Positions 9,790 through 18,133 of a stretch of DNA of 49,938 nucleotides are shown piece by piece. Source of the stretch: Burkholderiaceae bacterium (GTDB lineage: Bacteria > Pseudomonadota > Gammaproteobacteria > Burkholderiales > Burkholderiaceae_E); assembly GCA_024637155.1 (NCBI GenBank), contig JAGXFR010000044.1, positions 1 through 49,938 of the forward strand, in the 5' to 3' direction. The position numbers and the translations under genes were made by a program. Each line of letters starts with the position of its first letter. The first letter of the stretch is position 1. Below the pieces are notes generated by a model. The model worked only from the letters and a program-made list of their open reading frames with translations. It did no database searches and was not told where the DNA came from.

Positions 9790-10737
9790 TTGGAACTCGC
9801 CGCCATCTCGCTGTTGAACGGCATCAGCTACGGGCTGCTGCTGTTCATGCTCTCTTCCGGACTGACGCTGATCTTCAGCATGATGGGAGTGCTGAACTTC
9901 GCCCACGCATCGTTCTACATGGTCGGCGCCTATGTCGCCTATCAGGTGAGCGTCTGGATCGGCTACTGGCCCGCGCTGGTGGTCGCGCCGCTGGTGGTCG
10001 GGGCGCTCGGCGCGCTGGTCGAGCGCTATGGGCTGCGCCGAGTTCACCAGTACGGCCACGTGCCCGAGTTGCTCTTCACCTTTGGCTTGACCTACATCAT
10101 CGTTGAACTCGTCCAGATCATCTGGGGACGGGCCGCGGTGCCGTACCGGATCCCCGCGGAACTCGACGGGCCGCTCTTCATGGTGTTCACGACCCAGTTT
10201 CCGACCTATCGCGGCTTCATGATGCTGGTGGCCGTGCTGATGCTCTTCTCGCTCTATCTCGTTCTCACGCGGACCCGCATCGGACTGATCATTCAGGCCG
10301 CGCTCTCGCACCCGCACATGGTCGAGGCGCTCGGCCACAACGTGCCCCGAGTCTTCATGCTGGTTTTCGGCGCGGGTGCCGCGCTCGCGGGACTGGCCGG
10401 AGTGATCGGCGGCAACGCCTTCGTGACCGAACCGGCGATGGCGCACCTGGTGGGCTCGATCATTTTCGTGGTGGTCGTCGTCGGCGGCATGGGTTCGCTG
10501 GCCGGAGCATTCATCGCCTCGCTGCTCATCGGCGTGCTGCAAACGCTCGCCGTGGCGATCGATGCCTCGCTCGCCGCCATGTTTGCGGCGGTGGGCCTGA
10601 ACGTCACCGCGGACACGCCGCTCTACAGCCTGTGGAGCCTCAAGGTTTCGCAGGTCGCGCCGGTGCTGCCCTACCTGTTGCTGGTGCTGGTGTTGATCCT
10701 GAGGCCGCGCGGGCTGATGGGTTCGAGGTCCGACTGA
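9790..10737 (+). CDS. livH: Liv-type ABC transporter permease (LivH)
   Basis: A 315-aa inner-membrane permease with about eight hydrophobic helices. Family hallmarks: LNGISYGLLLFMLSSGLTLI at the N-terminus, GVLNFAHASFYMVGAY, and GGMGSLAGAFIASLLIG near the C-terminus. The start is a TTG giving MELAAISLLNG, which matches the family's usual MEL...LLNG start; no in-frame ATG fits. It lacks a strong Shine-Dalgarno sequence and follows the attenuator-like hairpin. Confidence 0.92.
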   Translation: MELAAISLLNGISYGLLLFMLSSGLTLIFSMMGVLNFAHASFYMVGAYVAYQVSVWIGYWPALVVAPLVVGALGALVERYGLRRVHQYGHVPELLFTFGLTYIIVELVQIIWGRAAVPYRIPAELDGPLFMVFTTQFPTYRGFMMLVAVLMLFSLYLVLTRTRIGLIIQAALSHPHMVEALGHNVPRVFMLVFGAGAALAGLAGVIGGNAFVTEPAMAHLVGSIIFVVVVVGGMGSLAGAFIASLLIGVLQTLAVAIDASLAAMFAAVGLNVTADTPLYSLWSLKVSQVAPVLPYLLLVLVLILRPRGLMGSRSD

Positions 10738-10738
10738 G

Positions 10739-12064
10739 ATGGGAACCTGGCGACCGCGACTTCGCAGGGGGGCCAGCGGCCCGGAATTGCGCTTCGCGCC
10801 CGTGAGCGTCGGCCGCTGGGCGATCTGGGGGTTCACCATCTTGTTGTTCATGGTGATGCCGTACGTCTTTCGCTCGGGATTCGCGCTCACGCTGCTCTCG
10901 CAGATGGGCATCATGATCATCCTCACGCTCTCCTACAACGTGATCTTCGGACAGGGCGGGATGCTGTCCTTCGGCCACGCCGTTTATTCGGGGATGGGCG
11001 CGTTCTTCGCAATCCACGCGATCAACTGGATCAGCGCAGGGGGGATCTGGCTGCCGATCTCGCTGGTCCCGCTCGTCGGCGGATTCTTCGGGGCCGTCTT
11101 CGGCGTGGTGTTCGGTTACCTGACCACCAAGCGCGCGGGGACGACCTTCGCGATGATCAGCCTGGGCATCGGCGAAATGGTCTTTGCGGCCGCCCTGATG
11201 TTCCCGGGCTTTTTCGGCGGCGAGGGCGGCGTCACCGCCAACCGGGTGGTGGGCGAGCCGGTGCTCGGCATCAGCTACGGACCCTCGATCCAGGTCTACT
11301 ACCTGATCGTGTTCTGGTGCGTCGTCTCGATGATCGGGATGTTCGCGTTCTCGCACACGCCGCTGGGCAGGATTTCGAACGCGGTGCGCGACAACCCGGA
11401 GCGTACCGAGTTCATCGGCTACAACACGCAACAGGTGCGATTTCGGGTGCTGGTGATCTCGGCCTTCTTCGCCGGGATCGCGGGTGGACTCTCGGCGATC
11501 ATGTTCGAGATCGTCTCCGCGGAGAATGTTTCGGCGGTCCGCTCCGGCGGGGTGCTGCTGGCGACCTTCATCGGTGGCGCGATGTTCTTCTTCGGCCCGA
11601 TTCTCGGGGCGATCGTTTTCATCTTCTTCGCAGTGGCGCTTTCGGACTTCACCGCCGCGTGGCTGTTCTACCTGGGCGCCTTCTTCGTCCTCATCGTGAT
11701 GTATTCGCCCGGCGGGCTTGCCGCACTGGTGCTGATGAACCTGCGGGTGCTCAAGTACGGGCTGTTCGCCAGGCTGCGTGACCCCTACGTCGGGGTGCTG
11801 CTCACCGGTGCGTTGCTGCTGCTGGGCGTGGTGATGGTGGTCGAGATGGCGTATCACCTGAGCCTGAACATCGCGACGGGCAGCCGGATGCGCCTGTTTG
11901 GTTTTGGCATCGACACCATGTCCCCGGATGTCTGGGTGATCGCGCTGGGCATCCTGGTTGGCGGCGCGGTGGCCTTCGAGGCGATGCGCCGGCGCTTCAT
12001 GCGCGAGTGGAGCGAGGTGCAGGAGGAAATCGAGGCGGTGATCGCGCGCGAGGTGATCGTCTGA
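10739..12064 (+). CDS. livM: Liv-type ABC transporter permease (LivM)
   Basis: Second permease subunit, 441 aa, starting one base after the livH stop. Motifs: LTLSYNVIFGQGGMLSFGHA, the EAA-like loop AVRDNPERTEFIGYNTQQVRF, FAGIAGGLSAI and GPILGAIVF. It is longer than typical LivM because of an extra C-terminal hydrophobic segment (about residues 355-410, two helices) and a charged tail ending EEIEAVIAREVIV. The extra helices are visible; their role is unknown. Confidence 0.92.
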   Translation: MGTWRPRLRRGASGPELRFAPVSVGRWAIWGFTILLFMVMPYVFRSGFALTLLSQMGIMIILTLSYNVIFGQGGMLSFGHAVYSGMGAFFAIHAINWISAGGIWLPISLVPLVGGFFGAVFGVVFGYLTTKRAGTTFAMISLGIGEMVFAAALMFPGFFGGEGGVTANRVVGEPVLGISYGPSIQVYYLIVFWCVVSMIGMFAFSHTPLGRISNAVRDNPERTEFIGYNTQQVRFRVLVISAFFAGIAGGLSAIMFEIVSAENVSAVRSGGVLLATFIGGAMFFFGPILGAIVFIFFAVALSDFTAAWLFYLGAFFVLIVMYSPGGLAALVLMNLRVLKYGLFARLRDPYVGVLLTGALLLLGVVMVVEMAYHLSLNIATGSRMRLFGFGIDTMSPDVWVIALGILVGGAVAFEAMRRRFMREWSEVQEEIEAVIAREVIV

Positions 12065-12065
12065 C

Positions 12066-12875
12066 ATGACAGCCGCACTCAAACTCAGTCAGGTGCGCAA
12101 GAGCTTCGATCGCACCGAGATCATCTGCGGCGTGGATCTGGAAATTCCAGCCGGCGAACGCCACGCGATCATCGGCCCGAACGGGGCCGGCAAGTCCACG
12201 CTCTTCAACCTGGTGTCCGGGCGGTTCCCGGCGAGCAGCGGGCGCATCGAACTGCACGGCACCGACATCACCCGTCTGAAGCCCTTCGAGATCAACCGCC
12301 GGGGCCTTGCGCGCAGCTTCCAGATCACCAACATTTTCCACCGCCTGTCGGTGTTCGAGAACGTGCGCTGCGCGACGCTCTATTCGCTGGGCTATCGTTA
12401 TTCCTTCTGGCACCGGCTCGGAAAGCTGCGCGACGCGGAGGAACGCGCCGATGACATCCTCGAGCGGATCGGGCTGCGCAACCGGCGCGACACGATCGCG
12501 GGGTTGCTCACCTACGCCGAACAACGGGCGCTCGAAATCGGCGTCACGATCGCCGGTGACGCCGACGTGATCATGCTCGACGAGCCCACTGCCGGAATGA
12601 GCCGCTCGGAGACCGAACAGGCGGTTGAGTTGATTCGCCGGGTGACCGAGGGCAAGACGCTGGTGATGGTCGAGCACGACATGAGCGTGGTGTTCGGACT
12701 CGCCGATCGGATCAGCGTGCTGGTCTACGGTGAGGTGATCGCCACCGGCGTCCCCGAGGCAATTCGCGGCGACGCCGCCGTGCGCGAGGCCTATCTCGGC
12801 ACCACGCTCGACGAGGAGGCGGAGGCGGCGAGCGGGGATGACGCGGCCGACCCGACGGGAGCTGCGCATGGCTGA
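12066..12875 (+). CDS. livG: Liv-type ABC transporter ATPase (LivG)
   Basis: Cytoplasmic ATPase, 269 aa. Walker A GPNGAGKST at residues 37-45, the LivG insert FQITNIFHRLSVFENVR, a signature region LTYAEQRALEIG (a variant of LSGGQ usual for LivG), Walker B VIMLDEPTAGMS, and the switch His in MVEHDM. It begins one base after the livM stop. Its last codons overlap livF. Confidence 0.95.
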   Translation: MTAALKLSQVRKSFDRTEIICGVDLEIPAGERHAIIGPNGAGKSTLFNLVSGRFPASSGRIELHGTDITRLKPFEINRRGLARSFQITNIFHRLSVFENVRCATLYSLGYRYSFWHRLGKLRDAEERADDILERIGLRNRRDTIAGLLTYAEQRALEIGVTIAGDADVIMLDEPTAGMSRSETEQAVELIRRVTEGKTLVMVEHDMSVVFGLADRISVLVYGEVIATGVPEAIRGDAAVREAYLGTTLDEEAEAASGDDAADPTGAAHG

Positions 12876-13575
12876 GGCGATGCTCGAGGTGCGCGAACTG
12901 CACGCCTTCTACGGCAAGAGCCACGTGTTGAACGGCGTGGATCTGACGGTGGAAAAGGGGGAGATCGTCAGTCTGCTCGGACGCAACGGGGTAGGGCGCT
13001 CGACGACCGTCAAGACGGTGATGGGACTGGTCGACGGTCACGGCTCGGTGCGCTATCAGGGGCGCGAGATCCTGGGCATGAAGCCCTTCGAGATCGCCCA
13101 TCTGGGCCTGGGTTACGTACCGGAGAGCCGCGACATCTTTCCGACCCTGACCGTCGACCAGAACCTCGTGCTCGGAGTGAAGGGCAAGGGAGCGAAGCCG
13201 CGCTGGTCCAGCGACGACGTCTATCAGCTCTTCCCGCGCCTCGGGGAGCGCCGCTTCAACCAGGCGGGTGTGCTCTCGGGCGGAGAGCAGCAGATGCTGA
13301 CCCTGTCGCGCACCCTGATGGGCGACCCGGACCTGATCATGATCGACGAGCCCACCGAGGGGCTCGCGCCCAAGCTCGTCGAACTCGTGGGGCACTTCCT
13401 CCAGGAACTCAAGCAGCGTGGTGTCTCGGTGCTGCTGGTCGAGCAGAAACTGGCGATCGCGCTGGAGATCTCGGCGCGGGTCTACGTGATGGGACACGGC
13501 CACATCGTGTTCGAAGGAACGCCGAAGGAACTCCGGGCGAACGCGCGCGTGCGGCGCGAATGGCTGGAGGTCTGA
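12868..13575 (+). CDS. livF: Liv-type ABC transporter ATPase (LivF), Walker-A Lys replaced by Arg
   Basis: Second ATPase of the importer, 235 aa from the ATG at 12868, overlapping livG by 8 bp. Signature VLSGGEQQML, Walker B LIMIDEPTEGLAP and LLVEQKLAIAL are intact. The P-loop reads GRNGVGRST (residues 38-46), so the phosphate-binding Lys of GxxGxGKS/T is Arg44. The change is conservative and this LivF may still bind ATP, but hydrolysis could be impaired. LivG has an intact Lys. Confidence 0.94.
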   Translation: MAEAMLEVRELHAFYGKSHVLNGVDLTVEKGEIVSLLGRNGVGRSTTVKTVMGLVDGHGSVRYQGREILGMKPFEIAHLGLGYVPESRDIFPTLTVDQNLVLGVKGKGAKPRWSSDDVYQLFPRLGERRFNQAGVLSGGEQQMLTLSRTLMGDPDLIMIDEPTEGLAPKLVELVGHFLQELKQRGVSVLLVEQKLAIALEISARVYVMGHGHIVFEGTPKELRANARVRREWLEV

Positions 13576-13667
13576 ACGCGCCGGCTGCCGCACGGCGGGT
13601 CGGCGACAGGGAAGGGTAGACTCGCGGGTAGACGAAGGAGCCGGCACGCTGGTTGCCGACACGGAAA

Positions 13668-13686
13668 ATAGTACGTTCGTTCACTT
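13668..13686. promoter_or_regulatory. Candidate operator upstream of the fadJ-like gene
   Basis: An AT-richer patch contains ACG-TT-CGT (13673-13680, within TAGTACGTTCGTTCAC), a short dyad like those bound by TetR-family fatty-acid regulators. The core ACGTTCG also occurs at 8417-8423 before the binding-protein gene. No regulator gene lies in the window. Weak evidence. Confidence 0.25.
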
Positions 13687-13709
13687 TTATCCACCAACAG
13701 GAAATGGCA

Positions 13710-15797
13710 ATGCTGACAACCGAGAATCACGGCGACGTCACCGTGCTGACCATGAACAATCCGCCGGTCAACGGACTGGGCCAAGGGCTGCGCACGGCGA
13801 TCGTCGACGCGCTGCACGCGGCGCAGGCCGATCCGGCGATTCGCGCCGTCGTGATCACCGGCGGCGGCACCGCGTTTTCCGGCGGCGCCGACATTCGCGA
13901 GTTCAACTCGCCCAAGGCAATGGCCGAACCCACCTTGTTCACGGTGATTCGCGAGATCGAGCGGTCCGCCAAACCGGTGGTCGCGGCGATTCACTCCGTG
14001 TGCATGGGCGGTGGCCTGGAACTCGCGTTGGGCTGCCACTTCCGCGTGGCTGCACCGAAGGCGAAGATCGCGCTGCCGGAAGTCAAACTCGGCCTCCTGC
14101 CGGGCGCCGGCGGCACCCAGCGCCTGCCGCGGGTCGTCGGGCTCGAGACGGCGCTCAACATGATCGTTTCCGGCTCCCCGGTGAATTCCGAAAAGCTGGC
14201 GGGGACCCGACTGTTTGACGCGATGATCGAGGGGGATCTGGTCGCGGGCGCGGTGACTTTCGCGCGCGCCGCGGTCGATGAGAAGCGCGGCCTGCCGCGC
14301 GTGCGCGATCTGGCGATCGAACACGAGGATGCCGAGGCCTTCCTGCAGTTCTCGCGCAATACCGTGACGGCGATGGCGAAGAACTTCCCGGCGCCCGCGA
14401 AGTGCGTCGATGCGCTCGCCGCGGCCGTCAAGCTCCCCTTTGACGAGGGGATCGCGCGCGAGCGCGAGTTGTTCACCGAACTGATCCAGACTCCCGAATC
14501 GCGGGCGCTGCGCCACGCCTTCTTTGCCGAGCGCGCCGCGAGCAAGATCCCGGATGTGCCGAAGGACACGCCGCTGCGCACGGTAGCGAGTGCGGCCGTC
14601 ATCGGCGCCGGCACGATGGGCGGCGGAATCACGATGAATTTCATCAATGCAGGGATCCCGGTGCACCTGCTCGAAACCGACGCCAAGGCACTCGAGCGCG
14701 GCGTCGCGACGATCCGGCGCAACTACGAGAACTCGGCCAAGAAGGGCAAGATCAAGGCCGACGACGTCGAACGGCGCATGGCGATGATCAGCCCGACGAT
14801 GTCCTACGACGATCTCGTGGCTGACGACATCGTCGTCGAGGCCGTCTTCGAGGACATGGAGGTGAAGCGCGCCGTTTTCGGGGAACTCGACCGGGTGATG
14901 AAACCTGGCGCGATCCTCGCGACCAACACCTCGACGCTCGACGTCGACCAGATTGCCGACTTCACCGCCCGGCCTGGCGATGTGATCGGCATGCATTTCT
15001 TCTCGCCGGCCAATGTGATGAAACTGCTGGAAATCGTGCGCGGCGCCAAGACCGCCAAGGATGTGCTGGCGACGGTGATGAAGCTCTCCAAGACCCTGCG
15101 CAAGACCGGCGTCGTGGCGGGCGTCTGCGACGGGTTCATCGGCAACCGGATGATCGAGCAGTACAGCCGGCAGGCGGGATTCATGGTCGACGAGGGGGCG
15201 AGCCCCGCGCAGATCGATCGGGCAGCCGAGAAATTCGGCTTCGCGATGGGGCCGTTCCGGATGGGTGACCTGGCCGGAAACGATGTCGGCTGGTACATCC
15301 GCAAGCGCCGCTACGTCGAGAAGCCGGATATGTCCTATTCGCGGCTCGCCGACCGGTTGTGCGAGCTCGGGCGCTTCGGGCAGAAGACGGGCGCGGGCTG
15401 GTACCGCTACGAGAAAGGCAATCGCAACGCGCTGCCCGATCCCGTCGTCGACAAACTGATCGACGAGTACCGCAGCGAGATCGGCATCACGCCGCGCAAG
15501 ATCTCGGACGACGAAATCGTGCATCGGCTGGTGTTCGCACTGATGAACGAGGGGGCGAAGATTCTCGAGGACGGAATCGCGCTGCGCGCGTCCGACATCG
15601 ACCTGATCTACCTGAGCGGCTACGGATTCCCGCTGTGGCGCGGCGGGCCGATGCTCTATGCGGACATGTTCGGGCTCTACAACGTGATCAACCGGATGCA
15701 GGAGTTCGCGGCCAACCCGTACGGTGATCCGGAATCATGGAAACCCGCACCGCTGCTCGCCAAGCTGGCGGCCGAAGGCGGGTCGTTCACGGGATGA
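13710..15797 (+). CDS. Bifunctional enoyl-CoA hydratase / 3-hydroxyacyl-CoA dehydrogenase (FadJ/FadB-type)
   Basis: Fused beta-oxidation enzyme of 695 aa. N-terminal crotonase domain (about 1-190): oxyanion segment SGGADIREF, with Glu104 (GGGLELALG) and Glu124 (LPEVKLG) as the hydratase pair. A linker follows, then an NAD-binding Rossmann domain with GAGTMGGGI (299-307), and a dehydrogenase core with His429 in IGMHFFSPANVMKLLE. The C-terminal domains contain KTGAGWY. The ATG at 13710 is preferred because AGGA lies 7 nt upstream; the ATG at 13704 is too close. The partner thiolase is the next gene. Confidence 0.93.
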   Translation: MLTTENHGDVTVLTMNNPPVNGLGQGLRTAIVDALHAAQADPAIRAVVITGGGTAFSGGADIREFNSPKAMAEPTLFTVIREIERSAKPVVAAIHSVCMGGGLELALGCHFRVAAPKAKIALPEVKLGLLPGAGGTQRLPRVVGLETALNMIVSGSPVNSEKLAGTRLFDAMIEGDLVAGAVTFARAAVDEKRGLPRVRDLAIEHEDAEAFLQFSRNTVTAMAKNFPAPAKCVDALAAAVKLPFDEGIARERELFTELIQTPESRALRHAFFAERAASKIPDVPKDTPLRTVASAAVIGAGTMGGGITMNFINAGIPVHLLETDAKALERGVATIRRNYENSAKKGKIKADDVERRMAMISPTMSYDDLVADDIVVEAVFEDMEVKRAVFGELDRVMKPGAILATNTSTLDVDQIADFTARPGDVIGMHFFSPANVMKLLEIVRGAKTAKDVLATVMKLSKTLRKTGVVAGVCDGFIGNRMIEQYSRQAGFMVDEGASPAQIDRAAEKFGFAMGPFRMGDLAGNDVGWYIRKRRYVEKPDMSYSRLADRLCELGRFGQKTGAGWYRYEKGNRNALPDPVVDKLIDEYRSEIGITPRKISDDEIVHRLVFALMNEGAKILEDGIALRASDIDLIYLSGYGFPLWRGGPMLYADMFGLYNVINRMQEFAANPYGDPESWKPAPLLAKLAAEGGSFTG

Positions 15798-15887
15798 TGC
15801 CGACTCGGGGCGGGCGTTTCCGCCCTGGCAAGACGTGCAACGCCGGGGCGGGTCCCGGGCAGAACAACGATTTGAGAGGAAACAGTC

Positions 15888-17066
15888 ATGCGTGAAGCAG
15901 TCATCGTCTCCACCGCACGCACCGGGCTCGCGAAGAGCTGGCGCGGGGCACTCAACATGACCCATGGGGCGACCATGGGAGGACACGTGGTTCGGGCCGC
16001 GGTCGAGCGCGCCGGCATCGACCCGGGCGAGGTCGAGGACGTGTTGATGGGTTGTGCCTTTCCCGAAGGCGCGACCGGCGCCAACATCGCGCGCCAGGTG
16101 GCGCTTGCCGCGGGACTGCCGGTGCAGGCCGCCGGCATGACGGTCAACCGCTTTTGCTCGTCAGGTCTGCAGACGATCGCGCTCGCCTCGCAGCGCATCA
16201 TCGCGGGCGAAGGATCTGTGTTTGTCGCGGGCGGACTCGAGTCGATCTCCTGTGTGCAGAACGAATCCAACCGGCACATGTCGATCGACAAGGGCTTGAG
16301 GAAGACGAAGCCCGAAGTCTACTGGCCGATGCTCCAGACCGCGGAAATGGTGGCGAAACGCTACCAGATCGCGCGCGAACTGCAGGATGAATACGGCGTG
16401 CAGAGCCAGTTGCGCGCCTGCGCCGCCGCAGAGGCCGGCAAGTTCGCCGACGAGATCGTGCCGATCACGGTGCGCATGGGGGTCGCCGACAAGGCGAGCG
16501 GCCAGCTGTTGACGCGTGAGGTGACGCTGTCCGACGACGAAGGCCGGCGCGCCGACACGACGCTTGAGAGTATTGCGAAGATCCGCAGCGCGGTTCCCGG
16601 CGGCGTCATCGCGGCAGGCAACGCCAGCCAGTTCTCCGACGGGGCCGGTGCGTGCGTGGTGATGGATGCGAAGCTCGCGGAGAAACGCGGCCTGCAGCCG
16701 CTGGGCTACTTCCGGGGATTCGCGGTCGCGGGATGCGAGCCCGACGAGATGGGCATCGGGCCGGTGTTCGCGATTCCCAAATTGCTCGAGCGCGCCGGGT
16801 TGAAGGTCAGCGACATCGATCTGTGGGAACTCAACGAAGCCTTCGCCGTGCAGGTGATCTATTGCCGGGACCGGCTCGGGATTCCGAACGAAAAGCTCAA
16901 TGTGGACGGTGGCGCCATTGCGGTGGGCCACCCCTACGGAATGAGCGGCCAGCGACTCACCGGGCACGCGCTCATCGAGGGGCGTCGCCGCGGCGCGAAG
17001 TGGGCGGTCGTCACCATGTGCGTGGGCGGCGGCATGGGTGCGGCCGGCCTCTTCGAGATCGTATAG
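15888..17066 (+). CDS. Acetyl-CoA C-acyltransferase (thiolase)
   Basis: Degradative thiolase, 392 aa, cleaving 3-ketoacyl-CoA. Catalytic residues are intact: nucleophile Cys90 in NRFCSSGLQ, His348 in VGHPYGMSG, and Cys378 in CVGGGMG. NEAFAVQ is also present. Strong GAGAGGAAACAGTC upstream of the ATG. It follows the hydratase/dehydrogenase gene by 90 bp and completes the beta-oxidation cycle with the acyl-CoA dehydrogenase at 18134. Confidence 0.95.
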   Translation: MREAVIVSTARTGLAKSWRGALNMTHGATMGGHVVRAAVERAGIDPGEVEDVLMGCAFPEGATGANIARQVALAAGLPVQAAGMTVNRFCSSGLQTIALASQRIIAGEGSVFVAGGLESISCVQNESNRHMSIDKGLRKTKPEVYWPMLQTAEMVAKRYQIARELQDEYGVQSQLRACAAAEAGKFADEIVPITVRMGVADKASGQLLTREVTLSDDEGRRADTTLESIAKIRSAVPGGVIAAGNASQFSDGAGACVVMDAKLAEKRGLQPLGYFRGFAVAGCEPDEMGIGPVFAIPKLLERAGLKVSDIDLWELNEAFAVQVIYCRDRLGIPNEKLNVDGGAIAVGHPYGMSGQRLTGHALIEGRRRGAKWAVVTMCVGGGMGAAGLFEIV

Positions 17067-17092
17067 AAACCGGCTCGCGCCAAGGCAGGCTG

Positions 17093-17114
17093 GCGGGGGG
17101 CGCAAGCCCCCCGC
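17093..17114. other. Perfect 9-bp stem with GCAA tetraloop after the thiolase gene
   Basis: GCGGGGGGC at 17093-17101, loop GCAA, and the exact complement at 17106-17114. GNRA tetraloops are highly stable. No T-run follows, so it is more likely an mRNA-stabilising or processing stem than an intrinsic terminator. It separates the core beta-oxidation genes from the dehalogenase gene. Confidence 0.6.
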
Positions 17115-17188
17115 GGCGTTCCGCGCTCGGGCGCAGCGCGGTGCAGAGCACAGAACGGACACGCGCCGCGCGCGAAAGGATTCCAGCC

Positions 17189-18121
17189 ATGGAGCTGTTG
17201 CGCACACCCGATGAACGCTTCGCGGATCTGCCGGCCTTCGACTACGCCCCGCGCTACGTCGACGACCTGCCGGGCTACGCGGGGACGCGGATCCACTACG
17301 TCGACGAGGGCGTCGCGCGTCACGGCGTGGCGCTGTGCCTGCACGGGAACCCGACCTGGTCCTACCTGTACCGCAAGATGATCCCGGTGTTCAGCGCGGC
17401 CGGGTTCCGGGTCGTGGCGCCGGACCTGATCGGTTGCGGTCGTTCCGACAAACCTCTCGAAGACGCGGTGCACAGCTTCGACTTTCACCGGGACATGCTC
17501 TTGCGTTTCGTCGAGCGGCTCGACCTGCGCGAAGTGCTGCTCGTCGTGCAGGACTGGGGCGGCCTGCTGGGGCTCACCCTGCCGCTCGATCTGCCGGATC
17601 GCTTCACGCGCCTGCTGCTGATGAACACGGCGCTGGCCACGGGGGCGGCGCCGTCGCCGGGCTTTGTCGCGTGGCGCGACTACTCCAACCGCAACCCCGA
17701 TCTGCCGGCGGGTAAGCTGCTTGCGCGCAGCTGCCCGGAACTGAGCGCCGCCGAGGCCGCGGCCTACGACGCGCCCTTTCCCGACATCCGCTACAAGGCC
17801 GCGCTGCGCGCCTTTCCGAACATCGTCCCCGATCAGCGCGACGCACCCGGGGCGGCGCTCTCGCGGCGCGCGCTGCAATGGTGGCGCAGCGCGTGGCAGG
17901 GGCAGAGCTTCATGGCGATCGGCATGCAGGATCCGGTGCTCGGCGAGGAGACGATGCGCGCGCTCCACGCGGCGCTTCCGCGCTGCCCCGCGCCCCTGCT
18001 GGTGGCCGACGGCGGTCACTTCCTGCAGGAGCGTGGCGAAGCGGTGGCGCACGCCGCGCTGCGATCCTTTGGAATTCCGCTTCCCGGGAACACCGCCGAG
18101 AACGGTGCGCCCGCGGGCTGA
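17189..18121 (+). CDS. Haloalkane dehalogenase, DhlA-like (HLD-I subfamily)
   Basis: Alpha/beta-hydrolase of 310 aa, the length recalled for Xanthobacter DhlA, with closely similar blocks (RTPDERF, DDLPGY, PTWSYLYRKMIPVF, VVQDWGGLLGLTLP, FMAIGMQDPVLG). Nucleophile D122, acid D248 and base H277 are in place. Halide-binding candidates are W123 (after the nucleophile) and W162 in the cap. The DhlA motif HGEPT reads HGNPT here (N54). Relative to DhlA as recalled, 11 cap residues are missing. AAGGA lies 8 nt before the ATG. In this operon it may hydrolyse a carbon-halogen bond or act on a non-halogenated ester-like intermediate. Confidence 0.85.
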   Translation: MELLRTPDERFADLPAFDYAPRYVDDLPGYAGTRIHYVDEGVARHGVALCLHGNPTWSYLYRKMIPVFSAAGFRVVAPDLIGCGRSDKPLEDAVHSFDFHRDMLLRFVERLDLREVLLVVQDWGGLLGLTLPLDLPDRFTRLLLMNTALATGAAPSPGFVAWRDYSNRNPDLPAGKLLARSCPELSAAEAAAYDAPFPDIRYKAALRAFPNIVPDQRDAPGAALSRRALQWWRSAWQGQSFMAIGMQDPVLGEETMRALHAALPRCPAPLLVADGGHFLQERGEAVAHAALRSFGIPLPGNTAENGAPAG

Positions 18122-18133
18122 AGGGAGACGGAC

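Noticed and set aside
13482..15524. 680-aa minus-strand open frame
   Set aside because: Antisense to the hydratase/dehydrogenase gene; no domain.
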